Shown here in pieces: positions 41,434 to 51,728 of a stretch of 64,000 nucleotides of DNA. The translations under genes and the position numbers were made by a program. Each line of letters starts with the position of its first letter. Position 1 is the stretch's first letter. Origin of the DNA: CADCTB01 sp964479465. Lineage in GTDB: Bacteria; Actinomycetota; Acidimicrobiia; Acidimicrobiales; AC-14. The stretch is from positions 34,143-98,142 of the forward strand of contig CAYZMG010000007.1 in assembly GCA_964479465.1 (NCBI GenBank), read 5' to 3'. The notes under the pieces were generated by a model. That model was not told the origin of the DNA. It was given only the letters and a program-made list of their open reading frames with translations, and made no database searches.

Positions 41434-42108
41434 CGGCGGGTTCACGATGTCGCCGGCCACGTCCCGCAGCTTGACGTTCAGGCGCTGGGACGCACGCCGC
41501 AGCATGTCGAACGCCTGGTCAGCGGAGATGCCCTCCCGGGCCATGAGCATCCCTTTGGCCTGGCCAATCAGGTCGCGGGACTGAAGCGCCTCCTCCATCT
41601 GCTCGCCGTGCATGGCGTTCGAGAGTGCCAGTGCGGCGTGGGCTGCGAACACCAGGCCCACCCTGCGGGATTCATCGCCGAACGCGTTCGCCGCCTTCGA
41701 GTGGAGGTTCAGGGCGCCGAGCGTGTCGCCCGCCACGAACAGGCGGAAGGACAGCATGCTGGTGATGCCGGTCTCGCGCTGGGCCCGGGCGGCGAAGTGC
41801 GGCCAGCGGCGTTCGTTGCCGAGATCACCGGTTTCGAACACCTCGTGCTCTCGGATGGCGTCGAGGCACGGGCCCTCGCCCACCTCGTACTGGATCACGT
41901 CGACCTTGCGCGGCACATCGTCACTCGCGGCCGGCGTTTCGACCTTCCTGCCCTTCAGGAAGGAGATGCCGGCGTGGTCGCACCCATCGATGGTCTCGAC
42001 CGCCAGATCGCAGATCTTCTGCAACGTGTGCTGCACGTCGCCCTCGGCTGGAAGGGAGCGCGCCATCTCGGCGAAGGCGTCGGCCGAGCCGCCGCCGGGG
42101 GAGCTCAT
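41389..42108 (-). CDS. GAF-ANTAR antiterminator protein next to glutamate synthase
   Basis: ATG at 42108 with GGGAG upstream; 239 residues. GAF domain about 20-165 (a CDHAGISFLKG start, GEGPCLDAIREHE centre), ANTAR about 175-230 (LIGQAKGMLMAREGISADQA, RRASQRLNVKLRDVA). It lies 19 bp downstream of the glutamate synthase stop on the same strand, so it is likely the second gene of that operon. ANTAR proteins control nitrogen-utilisation operons in several bacteria, which makes a feedback role here plausible. It resembles the protein at 1072 in architecture but not closely in sequence. Confidence 0.9.
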   Translation of the reverse strand: MSSPGGGSADAFAEMARSLPAEGDVQHTLQKICDLAVETIDGCDHAGISFLKGRKVETPAASDDVPRKVDVIQYEVGEGPCLDAIREHEVFETGDLGNERRWPHFAARAQRETGITSMLSFRLFVAGDTLGALNLHSKAANAFGDESRRVGLVFAAHAALALSNAMHGEQMEEALQSRDLIGQAKGMLMAREGISADQAFDMLRRASQRLNVKLRDVAGDIVNPPSTPAAGDEGGQGGP

Positions 42109-42127
42109 GGCTCCCTCTGTACTCCCT

Positions 42128-45100
42128 TTACGCGCTCGCCGCCACTGTCGACGCTTGCTGGGCCTCCATCCGGCGGATGTGGTCGACCGGCGCCACCAGC
42201 CAGCTGTGGGCGACGGTGGAGATCCAGTCGTCGAGCAGCCGGGCCGCCTGGGCGGAGCCGGTGAGTTCCTGGTGGCGCTCGATGAGCCAGCGCAGCTCAT
42301 CCAGGGACTCGGCGTCGGGCCGGGCCGCCTCGACCAGGGCGGTGTTGAGCCGTGTCGTGAGCTGGGAGCTGGGGTCCCACACGAATGCCCGGCCGCCGGT
42401 CATGCCGGCGCCGAGGTTGTAGCCGACCGGCCCCAGGACGACGATGGCCCCGCCGGTCATGTACTCACAGGCATGGTCACCCACGCCCTCGACCACGGCG
42501 GTGGCGCCCGAGTTGCGTACCCCGAAACGCTCGCCGGCTGAGCCGGCGACGAACAGCTGGCCGCCCGTGGCGCCGTAGAGGCAGGTGTTGCCGGCGAGGA
42601 CCGGGTTGCCGCCTGCCTCGTGCAACGAAATGAAGGTGTTGGCGGGCGGCCGGATGATGATGCGGCCGCCGGCCATGGCCTTGCCGACATAGTCGTTGGC
42701 CTCGCCGGTCAGCGCGAACTCGATCCCGTGGCCCAGGAAGGCGCCGAAGCTCTGGCCCGCTGACCCGGTGAAGTGGACGGTGGCCGACCCGGGGGGCGGC
42801 GAGGAGCCGAACTCCAGGGCCAGGGCGCCCGAGAGGGCGGCGCCGACGGTGCGGTCGGCATTGGTGATCGGGTACTCCAGCTCGATGTCGTCGCCGTCCC
42901 AGACGGCCCGGTAGGCGTCGGCCTCCAGGCGGTCGCCCAGGGCGGAGCGGGGCTTCTGGATGGCGACGGGGGCCACGAAGTGGCGGGGGGCGTCGAGGTC
43001 GTCGGGCGGGGTGATGAGCGGGGTCAGGTCCATGCTGTCGGGGCGGTTGTCTCCGAGGACCCGTTGGCGCAGGCACTCGACCCGCCCGACGGCCTCGTCA
43101 ACGGTGCGCAGGCCCAGGGCGGCCAGCTCCTGGCGCATCTCCTGGGCGATGAACAGCATGTAGNNNNNNNNNNAGTGCCGGCGAACTTGGCCCGCAGGTG
43201 GGGGCGCTGGGTGGCAATGCCGGTGGTGCAGGTGTCCTTGTGGCAGGCCCGCAGCATGATGCAGCCCTCGGCGATCATCGCCGCGGTGCCGAAGGAGTAC
43301 TCATCGGCGCCCAGGAGAGCCGCCATCAGGACATCACGACCGGTGAGCAGCCCGCCGTCCATGCGCAGCCGGACCCGATCGCGCAGGCCGTTGTCCATGA
43401 GCGCCCGCTGGGTCTCGGCCACGCCCAGCTCCCACGGCAGGCCGGCGTGCTTGATAGAGCCCAGGGGAGAGGCGCCGGTGCCGCCGTTGGCCCCGGAGAT
43501 GTGGATGACCTCGGCCAGGGCCTTGGCCACGCCGGCGGCGATCGTGCCGACGTTGTCCTCGGCCACAAGCTTCACCGACACATCCGCCAGGCGGTTGACC
43601 TGCTTCAGGTCGAAGATGAGCTGGGCCAGATCCTCGATGGAGTAGATGTCGTGGTGGGGCGGCGGGGAGATAAGGCCGATGCCCGGCTGGGTGTGGCGCA
43701 GGGCGGCGATCTCCTCGGACACCTTGTTGCCGGGGATCTGGCCGCCTTCGCCGGGCTTGGAGCCCTGGGCCATCTTGATGTTGAGCTCGTCCGCGAAGGC
43801 GCAGTACTCGGGCGTGACGCCGAAGCGGCCGGAGGCGATCTGCTTGATCCGGCTGTTCTTGTCGCCCGTGGGCTGGCCCCGCGTGGAGAAGCGGGCGAAA
43901 CTCTCCCCTCCCTCGCCGCAGTTGGACTTGCCCCCGATGAGGTTCATGGCCTCGGTGAGGGTCTCGTGCGCCTCGCGGCTGAGCGCCCCGTGCGACATGG
44001 CGCCGGTGGAGAACCGCTTGACGATCTCGGTGACCGGCTCGACCTCGTCGAGGGGCACCGGGGGGCCGGCGGGCACGAACTCGAGCAGGTCGTGCAGCTC
44101 CGTGGGCGGCCGGCCGTTCACCAGAGCGGCGAACTTGTCGTACTGCTCGCTGCTGCCGTCGCGGATGGCGGCTTGGAGCATGTGGGCCGACTTCATCTCG
44201 TTGAGGGCCTTCACCACCGGGTCGTTGTGGGTGTGGTACTCGCCCTTGTTCTTGAGGGCGCGGTAGTAGCCACCCTCGACGGTGCGGCCCTCGCCGTGGC
44301 GGCTGAGGGCGTCATCGCCTAGCTCGGCCCAGCCCACGCCGCCGACCACCGAGGGGGTGCCGGCGAAGCACAGGTCGACGACCTCGGGACCGAGGCCGAG
44401 GACCTCGAAGATCTGGGCGCCCCGGTAGGAGTCGACGGTGGAGATGCCCATCTTCGACATCACTTTCAGCACCCCGTCCTCCAGGCCGGCCTGGAGGCGG
44501 TTCTGCGCCTCGGGGCCGGAAAGCTCGGAGTCGACGTTCTGGTCGGCTTCGTAAGCCACTGTCTCCAGGGCGAGGGCCGGGCAGATGGCATCGGCGCCGT
44601 AGCCGAGGAGGCATGCGATGTAGTGGACGTCGCGGGCGTCGTCGGCGGAGACGATCAAGCTGGTATTCGATCGCATGCCCTGGGCGACGAGGCGGTGGTG
44701 GACGGCGCCGGTGGCCAGGAGGGCGGGGACCGGGGCGCGCTCGTCGCCCACGCCGCCGTCGTCGATGATGAGGATGCCGGTGCCGTCACGGACCAGGCGC
44801 TCGGCCTCGTCGCAAAGGCGCCGGACTGCGGCCTGGAGGCCGTCGGGCCCGTCGTCGACGGGGAACGTGGCGTCAAGGCGCCCGCAGCCGAAGGAGCCGC
44901 AGTCCCCGGTGAGGAAGGCGGCGATGGCCGATGGGTAGAGGAAGAACGACTTCAGGACGAGCAGGTGGGTCGATTCGGCGCGGGCCTGCAGGATCGGGTG
45001 GCGGGGGCCGAGCAGGGTGCGCAGGCTCATGACCAGCCGCTCGCGCAGGTGGTCGATGGGCGGGTTGGTCACCTGGGCGAAGCGCTGCCTCAGGTAGTGG

Positions 45101-46521
45101 TGGATCGGGCGGGGACGGCCGGCGAGGTGGGGGAGGGGCGAGTCGTCGCCCATGGAGTAGGTGGGCTCCTTGGCCTCGTTGGCCATGTACCGCAGCACCA
45201 TGGCCAGCTCCTCACGGGAGTAGCCGAAGATGGCCTGGCGGCGCTCCAGAACGGCAGGGTCGGCCGTCTGCTCAATGTGCTGGCCGGTGGCCTGGTGTCG
45301 GAGGCCGTCCTGGGCCCACCGGGCGTAGGGCGCGATGGCGGCCAGCTTCGCCTTGTTCGCCTTGTCGAAGACCGCGCCCTCGTCCGGGGTCACGTAGAGC
45401 ATCTGGCCCGGGCCGAGGCGGCCGCGCCTGACCTGGCCCCGACCGTGGAGGTCGACGGCGCCGGCCTCCGAGCAGCACACGACGAGGCCGTCGTCGCATA
45501 CTGCGTAGCGGAGGGGGCGCAGGCCGTTGCGGTCGAGGGTGGCGCCCACGCCGATGCCGTCGGTGAAGATGACGCCGGCCGGCCCGTCCCACGGCTCCAT
45601 GAGCGACGCGTGGTACCGGTAGAAGCCCTTCACCTCCGAGGCGATGTCGCGCTCGCCCTCCCAGGCCTCGGGGATGGTCATGGCCATGGCGTGGCGGATG
45701 TCGCGCCCGCCCCGGGTCAGGAGCTCGACCACGGAGTCGAGCTGGCCCGAGTCGGAGTCCTCGGCGTCGAAGACGGGCCGGAACAGCTCCTCGGGGCCGA
45801 GGCCGGCGGCCTCGGTGCCCAGCGCGGCCCGGGCCCGCATGCGGTTGAGGTTCCCAGCCACCGCATTGATCTCACCGTTGTGGCACAGGGTGCGGAAGGG
45901 CTGGGCCCGCTCCCAGGTCGGCAGGGTGTTGGTGGAGAAGCGCTGGTGGAAGACGGCGAAGGCGGCCTCGAAGCGCTCGTCGGCCAGGTCCAGGTAGTAG
46001 CCGGCGAGGGCATCGGCGGTGATGAGGCCCTTGTAGACCACCGTGCGGAACGAGCACGACGCCACGTAGGTGCCGGTGGTGGTCGCGGCAATGCGCCGGC
46101 GGAGGCGGAAGGCGGCCCGCTCGTCGGGCACGCCGTCGGTCTCGAGGACGGCCTGGAGCATGTGCGGCTGCGACGACCGGGCCAGCTCACCCAGGACCGA
46201 GTCGTCGGTGGGGGGCACCCGCCACTCGATCACCCGGATGCCCTCGACCTTGGCCGCCTCCTCCACCGCGGGCCGGGGGTCGTCGCCCCGGACGAACAGC
46301 ATGGCCACGCCCCGGCGCTCGCCGAAGATGGCCGGCGGGATTGGGACGAGGAGGCCGGAGCCGTCGGAGGACCGGGCGTCGGCGGCCACCGCCCCCCGAT
46401 GCTTCACGCAGGCCAGGCCCCCGAGCGCGGCAGCCACGACGTCGCGCGACGCCCGTCCCGAGCTCTGGGCGACGAAGCCGATGCCGCAGGCGTCAAGCTC
46501 TCGGGTGGGACGAATGGGCAC
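42128..46521 (-). CDS. gltB: Glutamate synthase large subunit, interrupted by assembly gap
   Basis: NADPH-type GltB of about 1470 residues. N-terminal class II glutaminase with the Cys12 nucleophile (DACGIGF), central and FMN-binding domains (GGKSNCGEGGESF, GSKPGEGGQIPG, SGANGGTGASP), a CHKDTC iron-sulphur segment, and the C-terminal beta-helix (VGKAMAGGRIIIRPP, NTCLYGATGG). It makes two glutamates from glutamine and 2-oxoglutarate. Ns at 43164-43173 lie between LRAKFAGT and MLFIAQEMR, and the frame changes across them, so some 20 real bases are missing. Start is GTG 46521 with GGTG upstream. The small subunit gltD is not in the window. Confidence 0.92.
43164..43173. other. Assembly gap (10 Ns)
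   Basis: Ten placeholder Ns inside gltB. The reading frame changes across them and a short conserved stretch is absent, so the gap length is arbitrary. Confidence 0.97.
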
Positions 46522-46654
46522 GCGTCACCTCGGGGTGGGGTCGAATGCTGGCTGGGAACCCGGGGCGCTTCCTCGTCGAAGACTGGGCTGCAAACTGAAG
46601 GTCATAAGGAGGCGCCATTGCCCCTGCCCCGGTGGAGATCGGGCCAAAGATACA

Positions 46655-48118
46655 TCAGGCTGGCGGATCGGCGTCCCGAGTTCGGGACAATCGGGAGACG
46701 TAGCCGAGGCGAGGGGTGACCGTCGCCGAAACCGGCCAGCCCTGGTTGAGGCCGGCGCTGTTGAGTAGCAGGGGGGCCACGATCCAGGCTCGGACCTTCG
46801 GGCCGGCGCCCTCGTCGACGGCCAGGTAGGTGACCTTCTCGTGGCGGCGGATGCGCAGGACGACGCCCTCGACCTCTCGGGTGACGAACAGGTCGGGAAC
46901 GGCGGCAACGAGCATCAGGGCGGAGCGGACGACGAGGACCGCGGGCACGATGGTGGGGAGGGCGAGGATCGCGATGGCGATGAGGTTGATGGGGCTGAAC
47001 CCCTCGTCACGGGTCGAGTCGACGAGGTCGGAGACGGCGTCGGCCATGAGCGGGAAGAAGATGCGGGCGACCAACAGGCCCCCGAGCAGGCCGGCCAGGC
47101 CGATGGCCGTCGCCAGCAGGGGCGGCTTGCCCCAGCCGGGCGGGAGGCGCTTGGGGTAGTCGATGTGGACGACCCGCCAGTGCCCACCATGGGCCGTCCA
47201 AGCCTCGGTGTCGGACTCGCTGCCGAGGGGGAGCGCCCGTACCGCGGCTCCTGCGACTCCCAGCGCCGCGCCGTAGGACAGGAACCGGTCCCAGATGGCC
47301 ACCGCCGCCGGCGGAGCGTCGGCGAAGCCGCCCGTGGCGTCGAGGTGGTCCCGCAGGCCGAGCCAGCGGGTCGCGGCCTCCTGGCCGGCGGGCGTGTCAC
47401 GCTCGGCCCGGAGCTTGCGGGGGAGGGCCATGAGGGGGAACCAGGCGAGGGCGGTGACCCCGATGAAAGCCCCGATAGGGTTCTCCTCCTCGGTTCCGTC
47501 CTCCGGTGGCAGGGTGACCAGGGCGGCGGCGGCCAGCGCCGCCGGCACGAGGGCGGCGGCGCCCAGGACGGTCAGCATCCAGCGGCTCCAGCGGCCCCGT
47601 GAGAGACCCCGGTTGCGGGCGTCCTCCACCACCGACGCCTGGAACCGCTTCCACCAGGCCTGCGAATCGTGGTCCGGGCCGGTGGTCAGCGCCTCGCAGG
47701 GCACGGTGCCGTCGGCCGACGCCAACCCCCGCACGTGGCTGAGCACCTGCTGCTCGTAGAAGGTGAGGCCGGCGGTGCTGGCGTTGGGGCGCAGGCGGAC
47801 GACGAACCGCTCCGGTCCGACCCCCTCGATGGCCACGATCTTGCGGGCGGCCAGGTCGATGAGCGTCGCCGGCACCGCCTCGTGACCGACCTCCCACCCG
47901 TCGGTGAGCATGGCGACGACCGCCGGCGGCTCGTCGCCCGGCAGCTCCAGGGCCTCTGGGCCGGCGTCGGGCGTGCGGGCCCGGGTGGCGGCGGCGAAAA
48001 GGCCCAGGAGGAGCAGCCAGGCGGCAAGGGCAACGGCGGCGCCGATGCCGAAACGGAGGGCGTACTCGGCGCGGGTCAGGGCGAGCAGGACCACGGCGGC
48101 ATTGTTGCTCAGGCTCAA
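46655..48118 (-). CDS. DUF2207-like membrane protein
   Basis: TTG at 48118 gives 487 residues. One N-terminal helix (FGIGAAVALAAWLLLLGLFA), a cytoplasmic region with winged-helix-like segments (AVPATLIDLAARKIVAIEGV and FYEQQVLSHVRGL), two middle helices, the family motif RWLGLRDHL, a FLSYGAALG helix, and two or more C-terminal helices. This matches the C-terminal half of DUF2207 proteins, which usually have an N-terminal extracellular domain that is absent here. Function unknown. It is divergent from the propeller gene 31 bp away. Confidence 0.75.
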   Translation of the reverse strand: MSLSNNAAVVLLALTRAEYALRFGIGAAVALAAWLLLLGLFAAATRARTPDAGPEALELPGDEPPAVVAMLTDGWEVGHEAVPATLIDLAARKIVAIEGVGPERFVVRLRPNASTAGLTFYEQQVLSHVRGLASADGTVPCEALTTGPDHDSQAWWKRFQASVVEDARNRGLSRGRWSRWMLTVLGAAALVPAALAAAALVTLPPEDGTEEENPIGAFIGVTALAWFPLMALPRKLRAERDTPAGQEAATRWLGLRDHLDATGGFADAPPAAVAIWDRFLSYGAALGVAGAAVRALPLGSESDTEAWTAHGGHWRVVHIDYPKRLPPGWGKPPLLATAIGLAGLLGGLLVARIFFPLMADAVSDLVDSTRDEGFSPINLIAIAILALPTIVPAVLVVRSALMLVAAVPDLFVTREVEGVVLRIRRHEKVTYLAVDEGAGPKVRAWIVAPLLLNSAGLNQGWPVSATVTPRLGYVSRLSRTRDADPPA

Positions 48119-48149
48119 GTTCCGTGAGGGGAGTGCCGACACTGGCCAG

Positions 48150-49385
48150 GTGAGAGGGCCAGCGCAACGCGTGGTTCTGGCGGTCGCTGTGGTCCTGACT
48201 CTCGCCGTCAGCGCAGCGGCAGTCGTGGCCCGCACGGATGGAGGCGGGACCACTGCCGTCCAGCCCGGCGTCGCCCGGTCCGCTTCGGTCGCCGCCAGTG
48301 AGCTCGATGAACAGTCGGCCACGACGTCCACCGGTGCCTCGGCGGTGGTCAGTACCACTGCGCCGGCGCCCGCCGCCGACCGTGCCACACCGACGTCGCG
48401 TCCGAAGGCCACGACGACGACATCACCGTCCCGCCCGGCCGCGACGACGACCACGACCCCGAAAGCGGCCATAGGTGGCGTCGACGGGCCGGGGGTCTAT
48501 GTCGTCGCTCCCGACGGCACAGGCGTCCGCAAGGTGGTCTCGGGCTGGAGCATGTTCTCGTGGTCGCCGGACGGCAGCAATCTCGCCATCGCCGACGGGC
48601 ACACCCTTCGGATCGCCGCCGCCGACGGGTCCCGCCAGACCGGGATCGCCGCCGGCGTGGGGGCGACCGCCCCCGCCTGGTCACCTGACGGCTCTCGCAT
48701 CGCGTTCGGTCGTTCCGGGTCCCAGTGGGTGGTCCGCGCCGACGGCGGCGGTGGCGCCACCCTCGTCGAGCCCCAGGGCCATCTGGCCGGCTGGACGCCG
48801 GACGGCCGCCTGGTCGTCATCACCTCGCGGGAGAGCGGTTCACTGTCGGTCGTCGTCCACGAGAACGACGGCACCCGCCGGGTGATCGCCTCGGACGCGT
48901 CGACCACGGTCCCGCCGGTGGTGTCCCCCGACGGCCGCATGGTGGCCTACCTCGGCAACGGCATCACCGTCGCCGCCATCGACGGCTCAGGCTCGCGGGC
49001 CATTACTCCGTTGTGCTGCGGGAGCGAGGGGGTCGGCTCGCCGCTGGCATGGTCTCCGGACAGCCTCCGGGTCGCCTACATCGACTATGGGAACGTGCGG
49101 GTGGCTGCGGCGGACGGAAGCGGCGACCGGGTTCTCGTGCCCCAGGCCACGTCGCCGGCGTGGTCGTCCGACGGGCGGCTGGCGGTCATCGACGAGATGA
49201 CGACCCGTGCGGACGGCCTGCTCCACCTGACGCTACTTCTGATCGGCGCTGCCGGAGAGCGTCGGCCGGTCTTCGACGGCGGCGAGAATATGTCCGTCAT
49301 GTCGCCGCGTTGGTCACCGAACGGACGACTGATCGCCGTCACCATCAACCCGGTTGTACCTGTGGGCCCCGTCGTCATCCGCTAA
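48150..49385 (+). CDS. Exported PD40/TolB-like beta-propeller protein
   Basis: GTG at 48150 starts a signal anchor (AQRVVLAVAVVLTLAVSAAA), then a Thr/Ala/Pro-rich linker of about 80 residues and a seven-bladed propeller. Blades are marked by SWSPDGSNLA, AWSPDGSRIA, GWTPDGRLVV, VVSPDGRMVA, AWSPDSLRVA, AWSSDGRLAV and RWSPNGRLIA. Such proteins are cell-surface or periplasmic-side binding scaffolds. No enzyme motif is present. It is probably membrane-tethered since no cleavage site is sharp. Confidence 0.82.
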   Translation: MRGPAQRVVLAVAVVLTLAVSAAAVVARTDGGGTTAVQPGVARSASVAASELDEQSATTSTGASAVVSTTAPAPAADRATPTSRPKATTTTSPSRPAATTTTTPKAAIGGVDGPGVYVVAPDGTGVRKVVSGWSMFSWSPDGSNLAIADGHTLRIAAADGSRQTGIAAGVGATAPAWSPDGSRIAFGRSGSQWVVRADGGGGATLVEPQGHLAGWTPDGRLVVITSRESGSLSVVVHENDGTRRVIASDASTTVPPVVSPDGRMVAYLGNGITVAAIDGSGSRAITPLCCGSEGVGSPLAWSPDSLRVAYIDYGNVRVAAADGSGDRVLVPQATSPAWSSDGRLAVIDEMTTRADGLLHLTLLLIGAAGERRPVFDGGENMSVMSPRWSPNGRLIAVTINPVVPVGPVVIR

Positions 49386-49424
49386 ACCCCGTCCCGGCCA
49401 GCCGGCGGGCCCCGTATCCCTTTG

Positions 49425-49592
49425 CTACGGCCAGGCGCCAGGCGCCAGGCGCCGGGCGCCTGACCGGCTGGCGGCGTCGGCGTCGAGGGCCCACACCCTT
49501 GCCCCGCCTCGACAGCCGGCCGGTGCCCTCCAGATAGATCGGCACCACCGGCCGCCCGCACCGCAGGGCCAGGTAGGCGGCGCCGGCCGGCC
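49425..49592 (-). pseudogene. Partial, internally deleted copy of plsC
   Basis: Two blocks match the plsC gene at 51729-52625: 49425-49495 matches its last ~60 bases including the stop codon (51729-51785), and 49496-49592 matches an internal stretch (about 52010-52098, encoding AYLALRCGRPVVPIYLEGTG). About 225 bp between the blocks are missing and identity is about 80%. A tandem GGCGCCA triplet has expanded near 49435. It is not a gene. It flanks the oxidase gene on the side opposite to intact plsC. Confidence 0.8.
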
Positions 49593-49653
49593 TGTTGCCG
49601 ATAGCTCCAGCGGGTGTGAGGCTGTGCTCAGCTTCTGGGGGGAGGGGCCGGCG

Positions 49654-51642
49654 ATGGCCGATCGACTGGTGACACATGTGGCGCGGCGAGGCGGTGGCCG
49701 GATCGCCGGGATCGCCAACCCCGACGAGGACTGGCAGCAGCGCCGCTCGGAGTGGGCCATCTCCGACATCCGGGCCGACCGCCACGCCTATTTCGTGGAA
49801 GGGACCCGGGGTCAGCTCCGGCCCATCGACGTGGTGAACGGGGCGAGCGGGTCCTACCTGCGCACCCGAGCCGATCCGACCGAAGACAACAACCTGGCCA
49901 GCCTTCCCCTCGTGGAGTTGGCCCCCTGGGAGGTGGCGCTCGCGGACGCCGAGGTGCTGGTGGTTCACGCCGCCCTCGTCCCTCACGGCGGGCAGGGGCA
50001 GGTGCTGTTCATGGGCGGCAGCGAGCACGATCCGTCGCACACCGCCGGCGGTGACATCCACAACACCCGGATATACGACGTGGCGTCCAACGCGGTCATC
50101 GCCATCGAGTCGCCGGCGGCAGACGTGTTCTGTTGTGACCACGCCTTTCTCGTGGACGGCCGCCTGCTGGTCGGCGGCGGGACCGGGGCGGGAGGCGCCT
50201 TTCCTGTCGAGCCGGACCCGGACGACCCCGACCCGGACGACCCGCACCACTTCGGCCGGCGCCACTGGAGCGGGGCGCGGGAGTGTGCCATCTACGACAA
50301 CGACGGCACGTGGACGCCTGCCGCCAGTCTCCTCCCCGAACCCGGTCATGACACTCGCGGCGGCGGCCGGTGGTACCCGACCCTGATCACCCTCGGCGAC
50401 GGGCGGATCTTGGCCGTCGGCGGTCACCCCCGATCGGAGGTGGACGATCCGGCACTGAGCGACGCCCGCCACGGGTCGTGGCTGCCCGAGACGTACGACC
50501 CGGCCGCCGATGCCTGGACCTACCAGCCCGGTCACTGGCTCTACGTGGACTGGGATGACATCGGCGGGGCCGCACCGCCCGATGGCCAGGAGGTGCCCGG
50601 GCCCGGCTCGGCTGGCAACTACATCTACTACCCGAGGCTGTACACCGTGCCCGACGGGCGGGTGTTCCTGGCGTCCCCCAACAACGGCCACTGTGGGTGG
50701 TACGACCCCGCCACCGGCATGGTTGACGAGCCGGCACTCGCCCCGCCGCCCCACGGCGACGCTTTCGCCGAGACCAACCACACCGCCGTGCTTCTGCCCC
50801 TCCTTTCCGGCGATTCCTACACCCCGACGGTTCTCTTCTTTGGACTTGAGGGCCCGCAGCGCATCACCCTCGGCTCGGACGGCGAAACCCCGGCGTGGGC
50901 GCCCACAACGCATCGGGACTGGGTGTCCCATCAAGCCCCGGCCGTCCTGCTCGGTTGCCCGCCCCGCCCACCCCGCGACTGGGCTGCCCAACCACCGTTG
51001 CGCCGCCATGGGTGCGCCACGCTCCTCCCCACGGGCGATGTGTGCTTTACCGGCGGGATCGACGGCACCGGAGGCGCCGGCCTACCCGACTGCGAAGGGA
51101 TCCTCGAAGCCGAGATCTATCACCCCGGCTTCAACTGGGGGGCCGGAGTGATCGACGTCTCCCGGGAGGGGTGGACGACGACCCCGCCCGGGTCGGTGGC
51201 CCGCAACTACCATTCCGTGGCTCTTCTCCTGCCCAACGGGCGGGTGCTCACGGCCGGTGGGAACATCGACGGTCAGAGCGGGCCCGATTCGGTGAAACAG
51301 TTCCGCGTCGAGGTCTTCTGCCCGGCCTACGACGGCGCCACCAATCGCCCGGTTCTGGTCCAGGCCCCCGCTGCCCTATCCTACGGTGAGAGCTTCCAGA
51401 TCGTCACCACCCGGGCTGATCGCATCGAGCGGGTGGCGCTGATGCGGTGCGGGTCGGTGACCCACGCATGGGACGGCGACCAGCGCTACGTCGGCCTCAC
51501 GTTCGCGAACCCGGCGCCCGGGGTCGTCGAGGCTGTGGCCCCACCGAACGGGAGCGTGGCGCCCCCCGGCCCCTACATGATCTGGGTGGTCGACGACCTG
51601 GACCGGCCCTGCCGGCAGGCCACATTCACCCTGCTGTCCTGA
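49654..51642 (+). CDS. Galactose-oxidase/glyoxal-oxidase-like protein (DUF1929)
   Basis: ATG at 49654 with a GGAGG-rich leader; 662 residues. A Kelch-type propeller carries GGGRWYPTLITLGDGRIL, YYPRLYTVPDGRVFL and RNYHSVALLLPNGRVLTAGG, and the C-terminal E-set (DUF1929) domain carries VTHAWDGDQRYVGL. The Tyr-His of RNYHS and the His of VTHAW correspond to copper ligands of radical-copper oxidases, and a Tyr in YYPRLY could be the radical Tyr; the cross-linked Cys is not assigned. There is no signal peptide, unusual for this family. It is flanked by plsC sequence on both sides. Confidence 0.85.
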   Translation: MADRLVTHVARRGGGRIAGIANPDEDWQQRRSEWAISDIRADRHAYFVEGTRGQLRPIDVVNGASGSYLRTRADPTEDNNLASLPLVELAPWEVALADAEVLVVHAALVPHGGQGQVLFMGGSEHDPSHTAGGDIHNTRIYDVASNAVIAIESPAADVFCCDHAFLVDGRLLVGGGTGAGGAFPVEPDPDDPDPDDPHHFGRRHWSGARECAIYDNDGTWTPAASLLPEPGHDTRGGGRWYPTLITLGDGRILAVGGHPRSEVDDPALSDARHGSWLPETYDPAADAWTYQPGHWLYVDWDDIGGAAPPDGQEVPGPGSAGNYIYYPRLYTVPDGRVFLASPNNGHCGWYDPATGMVDEPALAPPPHGDAFAETNHTAVLLPLLSGDSYTPTVLFFGLEGPQRITLGSDGETPAWAPTTHRDWVSHQAPAVLLGCPPRPPRDWAAQPPLRRHGCATLLPTGDVCFTGGIDGTGGAGLPDCEGILEAEIYHPGFNWGAGVIDVSREGWTTTPPGSVARNYHSVALLLPNGRVLTAGGNIDGQSGPDSVKQFRVEVFCPAYDGATNRPVLVQAPAALSYGESFQIVTTRADRIERVALMRCGSVTHAWDGDQRYVGLTFANPAPGVVEAVAPPNGSVAPPGPYMIWVVDDLDRPCRQATFTLLS

Positions 51643-51728
51643 CCGCTGGGGTGTGACGCCGGCGCCACCGATTGCTCCTTGTCGTCGTATGTACCGTGGC
51701 GGTACTCAGAACGACAAAGAAGCGAGCT

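Noticed and set aside
49425..49470. Tandem GGCGCCA units as a CRISPR or regulatory array
   Set aside because: Only about three 7-bp units; they fit slippage in a duplicated plsC end. No CRISPR array was seen anywhere in the window.
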